This document shows, piece after piece, positions 1 through 13,288 of a stretch of 64,000 nucleotides of DNA. The notes beneath the pieces are model-generated. The model ran no database searches, was not told where the DNA came from, and worked only from the letters and a program-made list of their open reading frames with translations. The stretch is from Malania oleifera (Eukaryota; Streptophyta; Magnoliopsida; Santalales; Ximeniaceae). How positions within the stretch are numbered: position 1 is the first letter of the stretch; each line of letters begins with the position of its first letter. Position numbers and translations under genes: made by a program. The stretch spans positions 91,619,191-91,683,190 of the forward strand of contig NC_080423.1 of NCBI RefSeq assembly GCF_029873635.1. Reading direction: 5' to 3'.

Positions 1-618
1 CCCTAGGGTTGCCTAAGTATCAGAGTAGAGGGGTGCTACTTGTATAGGTGGGTAATCACCCCTATCTTCAGGTAATCCCGTGGGTTAAATCTTTGCATGT
101 GATTAATTAGGTTTAGAGAATGGTTTCAGTGTTATGATAATGTTTTGCAAATGTTATTAAAATTATATCTATAAATCTCTTGTTAGCCACACTCTATTTT
201 TAATACATTGTTTCTTCCCTTATATGAATATTTATTTTTCAGGACATCCTCGAGGTTAGGCTTAGAGAGCTCGAGGGTTCATAGCATTTTGAGGATTATA
301 AAGAGAAAGGGTATATTTTGATAATACTGTTGGGTTGTATAAAGTTTAAGTTTATGTTTTTATGTTTTATGGTTTAAGTCTGTTGAGAAAGGAATGATTG
401 TGAATACTAGTTATGGATTGAGTTTTTGGAGGTTTATGGAGTTGCGAATACAGGTGGATGAATGGTTAATATGGATTATAGATAGAAATAGTAAACTCTG
501 GTATTATTTATGAAGATTATGTTTATGTTGTCCGCTGCGTATGTTTTGATTTATGGATTATCAGGATTTTATCAGGTATAACGCTCCGAACCCGGGATTA
601 AGGTTTCGAAGCGTTACA
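1..618 (+). mobile_element. 3' part of a family-A gypsy LTR, cut by window edge
   Basis: This is the right-hand part of the LTR family seen in the opposite orientation at 36157-38972, 54809-57319 and 58097-60715. The shared text includes the block with 'ggggtgctacttg' near 30-43, the segment near 235-275 with a TTTTTCAGG acceptor-like site, and the terminus ending GCGTTACA at 611-618. Directly after it the sequence changes to family-B LTR, so this LTR is inserted in the 5' LTR of element B1. The target duplication cannot be checked because the left end lies outside the window. It is probably a solo LTR of a Tekay/Del-like chromovirus. Confidence 0.8.
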
Positions 619-1281
619 TATATATAGTATTATGGTATTATTTTGGTATTTGTAATATTCTCATTATTATTATGTGTATTGTGGCATTGTAGTATTTTTG
701 TTTATTCCATATATTTATATTTAGTATTCTAGTTTATTATCCTATTATCACTATCGAAACCTCCTAGAAATTTTAAAAAATATCATAAAGTATTTATAAA
801 ATTTTATAAAATTTTTAAATAGCTCTGGGAGTTATTTTCATAAAATATTTTCTTGATTTTTTTTCCTATGATTTCAAAAGGGGGTACGAGCTTTCGGGCT
901 TCACGTACCTTTAGTTCTGAGGGAATATATATTATGTATATTTTGTGATTAATTTCCTTGCTCGTATATTTTGTAAATCTAGAAAATGAGTAACATAAAA
1001 GGCTTTTCAAATTTACTTTGGGATAATTTCATAATTAATTAGGTACCATTCGTAAGAACGGGGGCGTAGGGGGTGCTCGTACCTTCCCCTCGCGTAACCG
1101 AACTCTCGATCCCGGCTTTGGTAACGCAAACCAATTTTACCCTTAATTGGGTAGTAATCAAGTGTTCTAACCACATTAAAAGGTTAGTGGCGACTCCAAT
1201 ATTCCTATTTTTTTCTTGAAAATATAAAATAATTTTTATTTCGCCGACCCCGAGGCACTTGGCTCCCGAGATGTCGCGACA
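619..1281 (+). mobile_element. 5' LTR remnant of Tat/Ogre-like element B1
   Basis: The sequence matches the end of the B1 3' LTR (about 10193-10856) almost base for base, with scattered substitutions. It ends in CGACA at 1277-1281, followed after three bases by a tRNA-Arg-type primer-binding site. The upstream part of the LTR lies beyond the inserted family-A LTR, outside the window. Short translations from here are not genes. Confidence 0.85.
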
Positions 1282-1284
1282 GCT

Positions 1285-1302
1285 TGGCGACTCCGCTGGG
1301 GA
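1285..1302 (+). other. Primer-binding site of B1 (tRNA-Arg type)
   Basis: TGGCGACTCCGCTGGGGA lies three bases after the LTR end. It is complementary to the 3' end of plant tRNA-Arg(ACG) as I recall it, including the CCA. tRNA-Arg priming is known for Ogre/Tat elements. B2 has the same site at 20773 with one difference. Confidence 0.8.
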
Positions 1303-1539
1303 CATTTGAGAGTCGAGCCAATAATTAATTAGGAATTATCCCAATTTAAATTTATTAAGTCTTTTAATTACTACACTTTATTTTGTAAATAAAATACTCT
1401 CATATTTGAATAGGGGTTTGTGAAAATTATAACACGTTTGATTTAGTAGTGACATATGTTTCCATAGTTGTAAATATCTTTGAGTTAATATTCGTAATTA
1501 TCCTTCAGTAATATTCTCATATATGTAGATATCCCTGAT

Positions 1540-2095
1540 TAATGAAAATATTTAGTTCTCATATAGGTATCCTTAATTAATATGAATACTTAGTTTCCAT
1601 ATATGTAGATATCCTTGATTAATGAGAATATTTAATTCCTATGTAGGTAGGTATCCTTGATTAATGTGAATTAATGTTCCCATATATGTAGATATCATTG
1701 ATTAATGTAAATATTTAATTCCCATATAGGTAGATATTCTTGATTAATCTGAATATTTAGTTCTCATATAGGTAGATGTCCATGATTAATATGAATATTT
1801 AGTTTCCATATAGATAGATATCCTTGATTAATGTGAATTAATGTTCCCATATATGTAGACGTCCTTGATTAATGTGACTATTTAGTTCTCATATAGTTAG
1901 ATATCCTTGATTAATCTGAATATTTAGTTTTCATATAGGTAGATGTCCTTGATTAATGGGAATATTTAGCCCCCATATATGTGAATATCCTTGACTTAAT
2001 GTGAATGCTTGTCACTATATTTGTAAATATTCTGGATTTAATGTAAACATTTAGTTCCATATTTGAAAATATCCCTGATTTAATGAGAATATTTG
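1540..2095 (+). repeat. Degenerate tandem repeat of about 42-45 bp in B1 leader
   Basis: About a dozen copies of a unit built on GATATCCTTGATTAATG, followed by an AT-rich spacer with ATTTAGTTCTCATATAGGTA. Copies differ from one another by many substitutions. The equivalent part of B2 (20870-21200) is AT-rich and only vaguely periodic. Confidence 0.8.
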
Positions 2096-5000
2096 TTTCC
2101 ATGGTTTAAGCATGTGATTGCCTGTAAATACTTTATTTCTATGGTTTTTGAATAAGCATGTGATTAATTTTGAAATAGCATGTGGATGAATGTGGGAGAT
2201 AGATGGATTGGGCTAAGCTTATAAATTCACACACTTTCACTAGCCTTCTACTCGGGTTTCACCCCTTTAGGATTAGAAAGAAGCACAATACTGTTAGCCC
2301 TCATGGGACAAGGTCCTTAGGGGTGCGTGAAGCACTCCGCTCAGTTTGAACTTTATCCATTCCCATTGGGTGAGGATGGGGGTCAGATTGGGAACCTTTT
2401 GTCAACAGGAATAGAGCCTACCCACACATACTTGCCTATAGTTTTCCCTAACAAGGATAGAGCCATGAAGAAACCGTATAAAATAGGTGTTTCTACTTTG
2501 GGTTGGGACAAGATCCTCATCCTTCTCCATGTGACTTAATCCGTGTCTTTTGTATATATGTTTTGCGTTGTGTTATGCATCTTGCATCCATTTTAGACAT
2601 GCATACTACTTAGCCATTATTCTAGAAAAGTCCAATAATGAGACCATGGCCCATCCTTTCAAAAAAATAAAACACTTGGCCTAAGCATTTTAAAAGATGG
2701 GTCGGTCCAATCATTTTCAAATAACTAAGACCCAACTCTTTTTTAAAAAAAAAAATCTGGGCCCGACCGTTTTCTAAACAAAAAAACCCAGCCCAAGCCT
2801 AATTTTCAAAAAGGTTCAAACCCATATTTCAAAAGGGTGCTTCGGCCCTATCACTTAAAAATTCAAGCCAACATTCTTTTAAAAGCAATCCAAGCCCAAC
2901 TCTCTTTAAACTCGAGCCTCGACCCATTAGAAAATAGCTTGAAGCTCATATTTTGAAACACCCAAGGTCCAAGTGCACATCAAAGTCCACAAGCCTGCGT
3001 TGAAGCAACCCAGTGGGTTAACTCGCCCTAGTTAATTCCATACCCAGATCATAACTTGATCCTTCGTAGGATCTAAGGTACATGGACCATCATCAAGTAA
3101 AGGAATGATCGAGGGAGGAATTGAATTGAATCAGTGGTCCATCATAGTCGGCTTAATCATGAAACCTATTATTAGTTGACAGGGATTTTTCCAAAATTCT
3201 GATAGAGTAGTTAGGTCACATCGCATTCATGCACTTCATGCATAATTTCACGCATAGCTATACACAATAGGCTGCATGCATGTTCATATCCCTGTTTATA
3301 TATATATATATATATGTTTGCACTAGTTACACCCATACATAAATACTCATTGCACAACATAATCATACATCTCATGCTAAATTTCATAACCATTCATGCA
3401 TAGTCATCTCCAATAAGTCGATAATCACATCCCAATTTTCTGTAAAATCGGTGTGCCAAAGTGGTAAAGTTAAAGATTCGGGGTTCCATCATTGAGCAGA
3501 ACAAAAATGATCTCTCTATTCGAAAGGTTAGACTCATGGCAACCCATTGCCCGATCACAGTTGAAACGTCGCAAATGCCATCGGGTTGAAGGATTGGTTG
3601 GTATTCAACTACAGAAGTAAACTCACATGATACAAAAGTGATAGTGGAAACTCAATCATGTCTTTGATTACCCAAGGGTAATAATGAGAGGAATACATCC
3701 ATGAATCCTTCCTATTTAAATCATTTTTAATTTAAATGAAATAAAAGTGCATATCAGTCTCATCTTATCCCATCTTCCTCAGACCATCACCCTGTGCCAA
3801 ATTTTGCTTATTTTTGTTTGCATTTTATGTAAAGTGACATAGGAAATAGTTTTGTCAGTACAAAGGACTTGGAGCCATTAGTTGGTTTTGAGAGTCTATT
3901 TAATAGGGCAAAAAAAAAAAAAAGAAGAAGGAAAAGCCCCCAAGCTAGAAGACCCTCCACTTCAAGATGTTGTTAAAAGCCTGGTTAGGATGTGGATTTC
4001 AAAATTATGAAGAGTCGTAGGAGAAGTATATAGAAAGGACTTATCAAGTTTTGTCATACATTTGTATGATGAAATCAATGAACAAAGTCTCCTATCTTTT
4101 TTATCTAAATTATGATTGGTGTTTTAAGGGTATAATGATTATATTTTGATTAAATGAGGGGTTGCTATCTTTGGTCAACCAGTATACCTAAAACAAACCA
4201 AATATTAATTTATCATTCGCAAACCCATTTTGAGCCTGAATGTCAAACCAGCTTTTTTTAACAAAAATTCAGTACACCAGAAATCTAACTTGGGTTTGGG
4301 TCTCCTAGTGTTTGACAAGTCATTTGAGGCAATGGTCACTACCAAAATGATGGCAAGCCATTTTTCTGTTACCCAAAAGAAAGTCAAAGAAGAAATCTTT
4401 TGCAAGTCCTTTTTGAGCCTGAAAAACTCAATTCTTAATTAACCCGTCAAAGGATCACACCCCACATTGGGGCAGTTTAAAAAAAAAAAATTAGTCCCAA
4501 ATGAAGTTCAAATGAAAATGAAGTTAAGATTCCTTTATAAAAGGAAAAGCAAAAGTTGCGGTAAAAGAAGAAAAAGGTGATGAAAAAAAGAAAAAAAAAA
4601 AAGGAAAGAGAAAGAAGAAGAAAAGGAAGAAGAAAGAAAAATAAGGGACATACTACATATGTAATCTTTGACCAAATTACCCTTGATGAAATTGATGATT
4701 TTGAGCCTTATTTAATTATTTTCTTCTTTAACCCATACCCCTAGCCTACAATACTGTCCAAATGAAAGTCCTAACTAGATTGGTATATGTGTTGTCTCAA
4801 ATGATTTTTCAGATTCAATGTTGAGTTTAAACTACGTAATGACCTAATCCTGCAAAGTACGTAGACAACTTATTCAAATGACAAGTTCGGTCAATACTTT
4901 GCGAATACTGCACCACAAACTGGGGCAGAAATTTTTATTATGGCAAGGGATTTTTTAGCCTTAGTTTCCTTGTTCTTGGTGAAACCTAAATCCTAAGCCT

Positions 5001-6654
5001 ACATTTCATCTTGTGTCTTAAAGTACACCCTGAGATTGGAATATTGATCAGACTACTTAATGAGACACTAGTTATAATTCAAACTAGGGAGTTTGAAATA
5101 AGCTTGAAATAAGTAAGAAAAAATCTCTAAGTGGTGATACAGTGGACGCGTTATGGTTATGAGGCTAAAAAAAAAAAAGGAAAAGGTTTGCCCATTGATA
5201 TGATTCTCTAAGCTAGCAAAGTTACATTAGTGTCAAAGAATTGGTAAAATTTGTCTCCTACTTAACAAGCATAGAAAATCAAGCAAAGATAAGCAAGTTT
5301 GTGCATTCTATCCATATTCCTATTAAGATTGAATAATCTGATTGCATGTTTATTTATTTAAATTTCAAAGAGATTTTAAAACATTAAGGATGTAATTCAA
5401 AGAACATCCTTGTGGAGAAAATGTAAGATGGACAGGATCAGCTACAAATGCATCTACAGGGGCAAGTGTCATGCCGAGTTTCAGAGGAACACATTTAGGC
5501 ACATCTATGTCAGATGGGAATTCAAAAATATGGCCAAGATCAGAATTTGGTCTATTACGGGCTCGTTGAGAAATTGGTACGTCATCATGTATTACATCCA
5601 AAAAAAAAAACCTTCTTACTCTTCAAAGCGTTAAAAAAGGATGGATAGTCAAAGGGTTTCAAAATCACCAGTAGTTTCTATAAAGAAGATCACTGTGGAG
5701 AAAGAGCAGTCTAATAGGGGCAAATGTCATGTCAGGTTTCAGAGATCTACTTATTCAAGAAGAATCTAACAACAGGGTCAAGATCAGTGGCAGATAAATT
5801 CAACTAGGGCAAATTCCGAGTTGAGTTTCAGTGGGACCCATTCAAACACCTTTTTATCAGATTGGAATATGAAAACAGGGTCAAGATCAACTATAGATCC
5901 ATTCTACTGGGGTAGATTTTGTGATTGAGTTTCATTTGAACTAAGTCAATCACCTCCATGATAGGATGAATCAAGAAAATTGAGCCAAGATTAGTTACAG
6001 ATCCATTCAAATGCGGCAAGTTTCATGTAGAAATTCGAAAACATAGCCAAGATAAAAGATGAGGTTATTGATCACAGGCGCGTTGAGAGAAAAATTCATA
6101 CATTTCATACATTACCATACATTTCATGCATTATCATATATTTCATGCATTGCATAGAAAAATGAATGCATAAATATAGCAACATATCTCTGCACTCTAG
6201 TATCACAAGTTAGCAACATATCATTGCATTCTAACATCGCAAGTTAGCAACATGCATACATATAACAACATATCACTGCATTCTAGCATCATAAGTTAGC
6301 AATATGCATACATATAGCAACATATCACTACATTCTAGCATCACAAGCAGCAATAGAGCACCCTTCACACTTGTCTTGTTGAATAAGCTTTTGAATGATC
6401 ATTTGATATCCTTGATTGAGCAATTCATGTTGTGCTAATATTTGAAACTGGGGCATCCGACCCGAGGCATACATTGATTTACCTCGAAACTGGGGCAACT
6501 GACCCTAGACACACATTGATTTATTTTGAAACTGGGGGAGCAGATCCTAAGGACAAGTGGATTCATTCATTGAAATCAAGACCCTACACCCAAGTGTATT
6601 TCCCCAACAGAGTAACCATTTTCTAAACTTTAGTTTTACACCTTATTATTGCTT

Positions 6655-8690
6655 AAATGGCTCAGATCATCATATCAGCTACGGTTCAGATTTTTACATT
6701 CGCAGCAAGCCATCATTGTGTCGTGTGGCTCGGATCATCGTATTCGCTACAACTCGGATTCTTACATTCAAAACAAACCACCATTGTTTCTTATGGCTCA
6801 GATTGTCATATCCACTATAGCTCGGATTCTTACATTCGAAGCAAGCCATCATTGTGTCTTGTGGCTCAGATAATCGTATCCGCTACGGCTCAGATTCTTA
6901 CATTCGCAGCAAGCCATCATTGTGTCCTATGGCTCGGATCATCGTATCTACTACGAATCGGATTCTTACATTCGAAGCAAGCCACCATTGTGTCATATGG
7001 TTCAAATCATCGTATCCACTACAGCTCAGATTCTTACATTCGCAGCAAGCCATCATTATGTCGTGTGGCTCGGATCATCGGATCCTCTATGACTCAGATT
7101 CTTACATTCGAAGCAAGTCACCATTGTGTCGTGTGGCTTGGATCATCGTATCCTCTATAGCTCAGATTCTTATATTCGAAGCAAGTCATCATTGTGTCGT
7201 GTGGTTCGGATCATCGTATCCGCTAGGGTTTGGATTCTTACATTCGAAGCAAGTCATCCTTATGTCGCGTGGCTCAGACCATCGTATCTGCTATGGCTCG
7301 GATTCTTACATTCGAAGGAAGCCACCATTGTGTCATATGGCTCAAATCATAGTATCCGCTACGACTCGGATTCTTACATTCGAAACAAGCCACCATCATG
7401 TCCTATGGTTCGGATCATCGCATCCGCTATGGCTCGAATTTTTACATTCACAACAAGCCATCATTGTGTCACGTGGCTCAGATCATCGTATCCGTTATGG
7501 CTTAGATTCTTACATTTGTAGTAAGTCATCATTGTGTCATGTGGCTCGGAGCATCGTATCCTCTACGACTCAGATTCTTACATTCGAAGCAAGTCATCAT
7601 TGTGTCGTGTGGTTCGGATTATATCCGCTACAGCTTGAATTCTTACATTTGCAGCAAGCCATCATTGTGTCTTGTGGCTCCAATCATCGTATCCGCTACG
7701 GCTTGGATTCTTACATTCGCGATAAGCCATCATTGTGTCATGTGGCTCAGATCATCATATTCACTACAACTCGGATTCTTACATTCAAAGCAAGTCATCA
7801 TTGTGTCTTGTGGCTCAAATCATCATAACTGCTATGACTCGAATTCTTACATTCGAAGTAAGTTATCATTGTGTCCTGTGGCTCGGATCATCGTATTCGC
7901 TACAGCTCATATTCTTACATTCGAAGCAAGCCACCATTGTGTTGCGTGGCTCAGATCATCATATACGCTACGGCTCAGATTCTTACATTCGCAGCAAGCC
8001 ATCATTGTGTCATGTGGCTCGGATCATCGTATCCACTACAGCTCAGATTCTTACATTCGAAGCAAGCCATCATTGTGTCTTATGGTTCGAATCATCATAT
8101 CCGCTACGGTTCGTATTCTTACATTCGAAGCAAGCCATCATTGTGTCTTGTGACTCGGATCATCGTATCTGCTAGGGATCGGATTCTTACATTTGAAGCA
8201 AGCCATCATTGTGTCCTGTGGCTCGGATCATCATATCCGCTATGACTCGCATTCTTACATTCGAAGCAAGCCATCATTGTGTCCTGTGGCTCAGATCATC
8301 ATATCCGCTATGACTCGCATTCTTACATTCGAAGCAAGCCACCATTGTGTCGTATGGCTCGGATCATCGTATCCGCTATGGCTCGGATTCTTACATTCGC
8401 AGCAAGTCATCATTGTGTCGCGTGGCTCGGATCATCGTATCTACTACGACTCAGATTCTTACATTCACAGCAAACCATCATTATATCCTGTGGCTGAGAT
8501 CATCGTATCTACTATGGCTCGGATTCTTACATTCGAAGCAACCACCATTGTGTCATATGACTCGGATCACCGTATCCGCTACGACCCGGATTCTTACATT
8601 TGCAGCAAGCCATCCCTGTGTACCTTAACCTAGATTCTTACATTCAATGCAATACCTCGCTATGTACTTCCGTCTGGATTCTTACATTCA
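6655..8690 (+). repeat. 68-bp minisatellite, about 29 copies, in B1
   Basis: The word CATTCG or CATTCA recurs every 68 bases (for example 6901, 6969, 7037, 7105). Each unit carries a CAAGCCATCATTGTGTC block and a GGCTCGGATCATCGTATCCG block. Copies are 80-95% alike by eye and decay towards 8690. The unit is stop-poor and 68 is not a multiple of 3, so all three forward frames stay open for long stretches; these are artefacts. The array lies between the post-gag block and the PPT, the position where Ogre/Tat elements are known to carry variable tandem repeats. Confidence 0.95.
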
Positions 8691-8850
8691 GTGCAAATCA
8701 TCCCTAGGTGGCAAAAGCAAAAAACACTTGATTAACTAGAAAGTCAGAGGTAGTTGTATGGCCTAACTAAAATAGGTGTATTTAATCTTTATAAGCTTAT
8801 TGCCAAAGATAGCGTAGAAAAGTTCCTACCGTTACCTTGAAGTAACGAAG

Positions 8851-8868
8851 CCTATAAAGAGGGGCAGT
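8851..8868 (+). other. Polypurine tract of B1
   Basis: A purine-rich stretch with AAAGAGGGGCAG lies immediately before the 3' LTR start TGTAGATACC. B2 has the same tract at 28680-28697. Confidence 0.8.
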
Positions 8869-10856
8869 TGTAGATACCTTATTTTTGCTCGAACCAAATA
8901 CAAAAAAAGTTTATTATTATTATTATTACCATAAAAGTAAAAAAAAAAAGGAAAAAGAAAAAAGAAAAGAAGGATTTTAGGGTTTTGTTTTGACTTATAA
9001 AAGAGGAGAAAAGAACAAGAAGAAGGGGGGTGGGGTGGGGCGCATAACCAAACAAGAAAAAAACTAGCTGCTACACGCTGCTCTCCCTCACTCTCCCTGC
9101 AACTCCCTCACCAGCACCACATCTCCCTTGCGCAGCCCTCACGCACATCTCCCTCAGGCACAGCAGCCCCACTCTCCTAGACATTCCAGCAGCCCTCACA
9201 GCTCCTTCCCGCGCCAAGCAGCCTCACGCCACCACCACAGCAGCCACTGCTGCTGCCTCAATCCTCCTTCGCAGCAGCCTCACAACACAACACCGTCACC
9301 ATCATCATCTTCATTGTCTCCCTCACCAGCCGCAAGCCTCCACGACCACCACCAGATCCGTCATCCTCAGCCGTGAGCTCCACCAGATATGGCCACCCTC
9401 TCGGTTTCACCACAGCAATAGATCACCGATGTTCTCACTCCCAGATCCTCACAGCTCCGACCAAGCTTGCTTGTTGTTGCTGCCGCTACTGCCGCCGCCG
9501 CCGCCGACGGTGATGACCAGAGGCCCGTTGTTATTGTTGCTGCAGCTGCTTCTCTCTCGGCACACTCTCCCTGCAACTCCCTCACCGCCACCACCTCCCG
9601 CGCATGCTCGTTCAAAACGCCCAACAGAACCGCCCCGTCTCCTGCCTCATCAACAACCCATTCATCCCGTGGGTCTCAGACAAGCCCACGACCAACCCAC
9701 ACACACCCATACACACCCAGAAAACACACACATACTAGTAAACATGCAAATACACACCCTGCAACACACACAGCTAACACGCACCCACACACTAAAACAC
9801 ACACCTTTACACATACTAACTCACGCACACAGCACACACTAACACACACTGAAACACCCCCCCCCCCCCTCACATACACCTGTTACACACACTAACACAC
9901 ACTAAAATACACCCCAGTACACAGCCCACACACACACCAAACGCGCCCTGCATGCTCAGTATATAGAATTATCATTATTGTATTTTTAGTATTTTAGTAT
10001 ATAGGATATTATTTATTATGGTATTTTTAGCATTTTTAGCATCTTAGCATGGATGGTGTTTTAGGTATTTTAATATATTTAGTGATAGTATTATGGCATT
10101 TTTATTATGTTTACATATGATGATATTTATTATAGTATCTTTAGTATCTATATATATATATATATATATAGTATTATGGTATTTTATTATTTAATATATA
10201 TATATAGTATTATTTTGGTATTTGTAATATTCTCATTATTATTATGTGCATTGTGGCATTGTAGTATTTTTGTTTATTCCATATATTTATATTTAGTATT
10301 CTTGTTTATTATCCTATTATCACTATCGAAACCTCCCAAAAATTTTAAAAAATATCATAAAGTATTTATAAAATCTTATAAAATTTTTAAATAGCTTTGG
10401 GAGTTATTTTCATAAAATATTTTCTTGATTTTTTTTTCCTTATGATTTCAAAAGCAGGTACGAGCTTTCGGGGTTCATGTACCTTTACTTCTTAGGGAAT
10501 ATATATTATGTATATTTTGTGATTAATTTCTTTGCTCGTATATTTTGTAAATCCACAAAAGGAGTAACATAAAAGGCTTTTCAAATTTACTTTGGGATAA
10601 TTTCATAATTAATTAGGTACCGTTCATAAGAATGAGCGCGCAGGGGGTGCTCGTACCTTCCCCTCGCGTAACCGAACTCCCGATCCCGGCTTTGGTAACG
10701 TAGACCAATTCTACCCTTAATTGGGTAGTAATCAAGTATTCTAACCACACTAAAAGGTTAGTGGCGACTCCAATATTCCTAATTTTTTCCTGAAAATATA
10801 AAATAATTTTAATTTCACCGACCCCGGGGCACTCGCGCTCCTGAGACATCACGACA
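8869..10856 (+). mobile_element. 3' LTR of Tat/Ogre-like element B1
   Basis: This LTR of about 1.99 kb starts TGTAGATACC after the PPT and ends ACGACA at 10851-10856. It contains a TATA box at 8996, a GC-rich pyrimidine leader (9060-9700), a CA-rich tract (9700-9945), TA-rich DNA near 10150-10205, and a terminal block shared with 619-1281 and with the B2 LTRs. It is shorter than the B2 LTRs (3.2 kb), and the middle parts are not clearly alignable. The next five bases are TCTAT, the likely target duplication, whose partner is off the left edge. The open frames at 9128-9895 come from low-complexity CA and CCT runs. Confidence 0.85.
8996..9003 (+). promoter_or_regulatory. TATA box in B1 3' LTR
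   Basis: TATAAAAG, about 130 bp into the LTR and followed by a GC-rich leader. It is the probable U3 core promoter. Confidence 0.6.
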
Positions 10857-11473
10857 TCTATCATGGCTATGGGCATTTAAAGAAAAACTGTCTGAAACGT
10901 AAAGCTTGGTTTGAAAAGAAAGATAAGCTTTTAGCTTATGTATGTTTCGAATCTAACATGACACAAGTTCCTTCTAACACATGGTGGATTGACTCTAGTT
11001 CTACTGTTCATGTTTCAAATTCGATACGAGGATACCTTACAATCCAGAATATAAAGGATAATGACCACTTCATAATCTTGGGAAATTGAAATCATGTATC
11101 AGTTATTGGTGTTGGAACCTTTCGGTTGTATTTAGAGTCGGGTGATTGTTTACCCCTATATGATACATTATACGTTCCAACTATTTCTAAGAACTTAATT
11201 TCCATGTCCAGACTAGATAATGACGGTTATGGTTTACACTTTGAATATAAGGGTTTTCGTCTAATGAAAAGTGGCTTGTGTGTTGGTTCTTGTGTTTTGT
11301 ATGAGGGCTTGTATAAATTTAATCTTAATGAAAAATTTTCTGAAACACTCCTCATCCTGCATCATAATGTTGGAACTAAACGTAGTTGAGTTAATGAAAA
11401 TTCCTCCTTCTTGTGGCATAAAAGACTAGGTCATAAATCCAGAGAAAGAACGAAGAGATTAGCAAAAGATGGG
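10857..11473 (+). pseudogene. Ty1/copia gag zinc knuckle-protease-preintegrase fragment (C1)
   Basis: In the forward direction this encodes the end of a CCHC knuckle (YHGYGHLKKNC), then a protease-like block around WWIDSSST, where WWIDSGA is usual so the catalytic-loop Gly is changed, then a gag-preintegrase block with LWHKRLGHKSRER. In-frame stops interrupt it near 11088 and 11389. Both ends are cut by other elements: B1 on the left and the G1 LTR on the right. No continuation was found to the right of G1, so the rest is deleted. It is the oldest layer of this nest and a dead relic. Confidence 0.85.
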
Positions 11474-11680
11474 TGTAGAGACCCGAAAAAATAGTAAGTA
11501 ATGAAATAATAAAGGAAAAGAGGAAATTGGTTTGGCAAATGTCAAATCGTCAACGATTTTCTAGGAGCTCAGAAAATCATTAACGGTTTTGAGTTACCGC
11601 AACCAAGTAAGGGTAAAATAGTGAAAACGGTTTGGTTAAAAAGGCCAAACCATCGAAGGTTTCCCCTGTGCTAGCAAGCC

Positions 11681-11690
11681 TATATAAAGG
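11681..11690 (+). promoter_or_regulatory. TATA box in G1 LTR
   Basis: TATATAAAGG, followed about 70 bp later by a pyrimidine-rich CTCTCTCTC leader. It is the probable core promoter of the G1 LTR. Confidence 0.65.
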
Positions 11691-12789
11691 CTTTAAGTTC
11701 ATTTGTGTGAGAAAAATAAAAACTCTCTTTTCTCGCTCTCTATGGCGGCGGCCAATCCACTCTCTCTCTCTCTTTGATTTTCCTCCCGAAACAAGCCCAA
11801 ATCAGCTAATAAACACCATTTCGAGAACCTGGCGATACTTCTCTGCGGTTTAATCGAGGCAAATTAGTTGGTTGAGGCTTTCCAAGCACCACTCCAAAAC
11901 TGGGGTAAGGAAGTTATTTTTCCAATTTAATTAGTTATTGGAATATATGGGCTTAGGAGTATCTAAAATGATAAATGTTCTAGGGTTGAACTAATTGAGT
12001 TGGGATATATGGATACAGGCTTTGTGCGAGCGTTGCAGGCACAATTCTAGTTTCCCTACAGGAATAGCTCCAAGAAACAGGTAACGGGAATAGTTTATGT
12101 CAAGAGTTTTCGAAAATTTAACTGATTGAAATATAGTATGAGATTTCTGAGTAATATATAAATATGATTTCTTGAGAGTACAGATCTATGGGAATGGAAA
12201 CTTGAAATGATATATGTATGTTTGATAAAATTTGGGTTATTGGGTTGAGTAAAACCCTAGAGATGGTTATACCAATATTTTCAGAAGAATATTATAGTAC
12301 AAGTTATCACTCAGTCTGTGTGGCATGAGAATAAAAGCTATGTATAATTATATGTTGATCTTATGGGTCATATCCCGTTTTGATTATGACAAATTCCTTG
12401 GTATTTAATGTTTGTCGAGTTTGTGTGCAAGATCATCTTGCATGTTTTGGCAAAATCATATGGCGTCGCATGGTGACTTGAAGAGAAATGAAGACCTAAC
12501 ATGTTTATTTCTTGTAATTTATATTTCATTCTAGGTCTGTAATATTATTAATTCCAAAGGTTTGTAATAATTGATGCATGGCATGCATGGTAGGAACTAT
12601 AAAGCTCAAATAACCTTAGACAAGATTTCGGTTGACTGACGCTAGGCTTTTAGGCATACTTGAAAAGCCTAGACCATTGATGACCCTAGGTCCTTACACA
12701 AGCACTTAGAAAAATCTCTATTATCATATATGTTATCAGGGGAAATCAATTTTCAAAAACATTACTTAGGTGTTAAAATATTAAGGATT

Positions 12790-13160
12790 CAGGCGACCAA
12801 ACCTTGGCGTTGAAAACACCTCGATCGACCGAACATAGGAAAAGTCAGAACGTTGACCTAACTTCAGGTGATCGAACTGAAATGAACTTAGTGTTCACGG
12901 TCGACCGAACTCTTATTAAGGACTTTTTGAACGACTCAGGCGCTCGAACAATTACGTTCAAAATACCCTCAGGCGACCGAAAGTGCAAGTTCGGCAGACT
13001 GAACTTGAGGTCAGGCGACCGAACCTCGAGCAGGTTGGAAAATCGCCTAGTTCAGCCACCTGAACTTATCCTCGAACACCGGAACATGGAAAATTCAATT
13101 TTTCTCATGTGTCTGTTCGAGCGACCAAACCTATGACTCGGTAGACCGAAACTCTCGGGC
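12790..13160 (+). repeat. Array of GCGACCGAAC-like motifs in copia LTR
   Basis: About a dozen degenerate copies of a 10-12-base word (consensus GGCGACCGAACC) occur at irregular spacing in 370 bp, ending about 120 bp before the TATA box. The homologous LTR of C2 has a similar array at 52925-53285. Confidence 0.7.
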
Positions 13161-13277
13161 TAACCAAATTTTACTGCGGATAATTAAGGGTAAATTAGGG
13201 TTATTTTTATTAAATTCATTTAAATTTTTTTTAAATATTACCCTTTTATCCCAACGGTCAAAATTTTATGAGTGGCT

Positions 13278-13288
13278 ATATATATATG
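13278..13288 (+). promoter_or_regulatory. TATA box in copia solo LTR
   Basis: An alternating TA run after GGC, about 120 bp downstream of the GCGACCGAAC array. The C2 LTR has TATAAATA in the equivalent place (53413). Confidence 0.55.

Larger units (their letters stand above)
1282..8868 (+). mobile_element. B1 internal region, no gag or pol
   Basis: This 7.6-kb internal region is collinear in patches with that of B2 (20770-28697): the block of 'gcccaa'-rich sequence near 2640-2950 matches 21660-21990, and 4130-4480 matches 24960-25300. The gag present in B2 is missing; the text goes from leader-type sequence (to about 3700) to the post-gag block (from about 4100) without it. No zinc knuckle, protease, reverse transcriptase or integrase motif is readable on either strand. 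What remains is leader sequence, tandem repeats (1540-2095, 6655-8690), imperfect repeats near 5660-6060 and 6180-6350, and the PPT. B1 is therefore a non-autonomous deletion derivative. Confidence 0.8.

Noticed and set aside
2327..2539. Short open frame of 70 codons in the B1 leader
   Set aside because: The homologous B2 segment (21370-21560) does not keep the frame, and there is no recognisable domain.
3448..3510. Possible tRNA-like text (GTGCCAAAGTGGTAAAG and GGGGTTCCATC)
   Set aside because: It vaguely resembles A and B boxes, but no acceptor or anticodon stem can be formed and the B box lacks the GTTCGA core.
5365..5634. Opposed open frames of 74-78 codons in B1
   Set aside because: They overlap on opposite strands inside non-coding B1 sequence with imperfect repeats, and have no family resemblance.
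6557..8633. Overlapping open frames of up to 324 codons in all three forward frames
   Set aside because: They are translations of the 68-bp minisatellite. The unit is stop-poor and 68 is not divisible by 3, so the same peptide blocks recur in every frame. No start context or domain.
9128..9895. Pro/His/Thr-rich open frames with CA repeats
   Set aside because: Low-complexity GC-rich and CA-rich leader of the B1 3' LTR. The frames overlap each other on both strands and have no domain.
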